Source: Marinomonas pollencensis (lineage in GTDB: Bacteria > Pseudomonadota > Gammaproteobacteria > Pseudomonadales > Marinomonadaceae). From it: a stretch of DNA of 64,000 nucleotides. Location of the stretch: assembly GCF_003387375.1 (NCBI RefSeq), contig NZ_QUNG01000010.1, positions 1 through 64,000 of the forward strand. Reading direction: 5' to 3'. Position numbers and translations under genes: made by a program. Shown here in pieces: positions 63,532 through 64,000 of this stretch (position 1 is the stretch's first letter; each line of letters opens with the position of its first letter). The notes under the pieces were generated by a model, which did no database searches, was not told the origin of the DNA, and saw only the letters and a list, made by a program, of their open reading frames with translations.

Positions 63532-64000
63532 ATGTTTAATAATCAAGAGCTTCTAACATTGATTGCTGTCATAGATAAGGGTAGTTTCGAGTCTGCGGCA
63601 AGATCATTATTTGTTACAACAGGGGCGATATCTCAGCGAATTAAATCGCTTGAGAATAAGTTCGGAGCACCAATCATAATCCGTAGCTCTCCTCCAAAAC
63701 TAACCAAGAATGGGGAGAGAATTATGCTATTGGCCAGACAAATATCATTACTACAAAAGGAGGTTGTTGACGTATTAAGCGCGAAAAAAGAAGGGCGAGC
63801 ATCAATCCCCATCGCGGTTAATTATGACTCTCTAACATCTTGGTTTTTAAAAGTAATTACTAGATCTTGTGTGGAGACTGATATTTTATTGGACATCAAA
63901 ACCACTAGCAAAAGCGCCACGCAACAGTTATTAAAAGATGGGACTGTTATTGCCGCGGTAACACCTTCTCCAGAAATCATTCCAGGGTGTAAGGCGGTTA
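63532..64000 (+). CDS. LysR-family regulator, ArgP/IciA-like (partial, runs off the window)
   Basis: 156 codons visible. FNNQELLTLIAVIDKGSFES then AARSLFVTTGAISQRIKSLENKFG matches the ArgP/LysG subgroup, which senses lysine or arginine. It is divergent from the ABC operon with a 123-base gap, so it probably controls amino-acid uptake there. The effector domain is cut by the window end. Confidence 0.85.
   Translation, partial: MFNNQELLTLIAVIDKGSFESAARSLFVTTGAISQRIKSLENKFGAPIIIRSSPPKLTKNGERIMLLARQISLLQKEVVDVLSAKKEGRASIPIAVNYDSLTSWFLKVITRSCVETDILLDIKTTSKSATQQLLKDGTVIAAVTPSPEIIPGCKAV

Overview
The window looks like chromosome of a marine gammaproteobacterium of the Oceanospirillales type, most like Marinomonas. 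The reasons are moderate-to-low GC, the mix of TRAP, TTT and ABC solute transporters, an aerobic-type cobN/cobW/cobM/cobJ cluster, an FMN-riboswitch-controlled ribH2-type gene, and a cassette array built on attC sites. The genus is inferred from overall protein character only.

Layout. 1-2 kb: a TRAP transporter and a 2,3-diketo-L-gulonate reductase-like gene with an IclR-like operator. 2-9.4 kb: a FUSC exporter-like protein, a LysR / metallo-hydrolase / TonB-receptor group, and glyoxalase I. 9.5-15.1 kb: metabolic and stress genes, including a MerR-controlled carboxymuconolactone-decarboxylase gene and a frameshifted formate/nitrite channel gene. 15.2-16.1 kb: a UPF0126/TRIC channel gene behind a tandem glycine riboswitch. 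16.5-21.9 kb: a LysR regulator, a complete TctCBA transporter and a C-terminally truncated fumarase/aspartase-family lyase.

21.9-45.1 kb is the accessory core. It opens with gene remnants, a methyltransferase, an M23 peptidase, a five-gene redox block (peroxiredoxin, nitroreductase, two SDRs, LysR) and an AbiE-type toxin-antitoxin pair. The redox block and the AbiE pair are separated by direct repeats. From about 30.1 to 44.6 kb lies an integron cassette array with all genes on the minus strand and 17 recognisable attC sites. No integrase, attI or cassette promoter is visible, so it is an integrase-less (CALIN-type) array. Its cassettes encode nuclease-like proteins (PD-(D/E)XK, HNH, GIY-YIG), an AbiGi-like protein, a HEPN-like protein, a DUF1801 protein, several unknown membrane/coiled-coil proteins, one two-gene cassette (soluble protein plus four-helix membrane protein), one large gene interrupted at an A9 run, and two copies of a SIR2-like gene cut short by the same repeated element. 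Short elements carrying GGTGCCTGTCC or GGTGGGTGGCAC lie next to almost every truncated gene, so they appear to have shaped the island.

45.5-53.6 kb: a minus-strand cobalamin operon in the order cobJ-cobM-cobW-cobN-cbiX, with a very His-rich CbiX and a His-rich CobW. 53.7-58.0 kb: an MliC-type lysozyme inhibitor, ribH with its FMN riboswitch, cyclopropane fatty acid synthase and a leucine-rich-repeat protein kinase. 58.2-64 kb: a polar amino acid ABC transporter with a PLP-dependent deaminase/desulfhydrase-like enzyme and an ornithine cyclodeaminase-like enzyme, followed by a divergent ArgP-like LysR regulator cut by the window end. These genes probably form one amino-acid uptake and breakdown unit.

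Functions come from motif and family recognition by eye; no database search was run.
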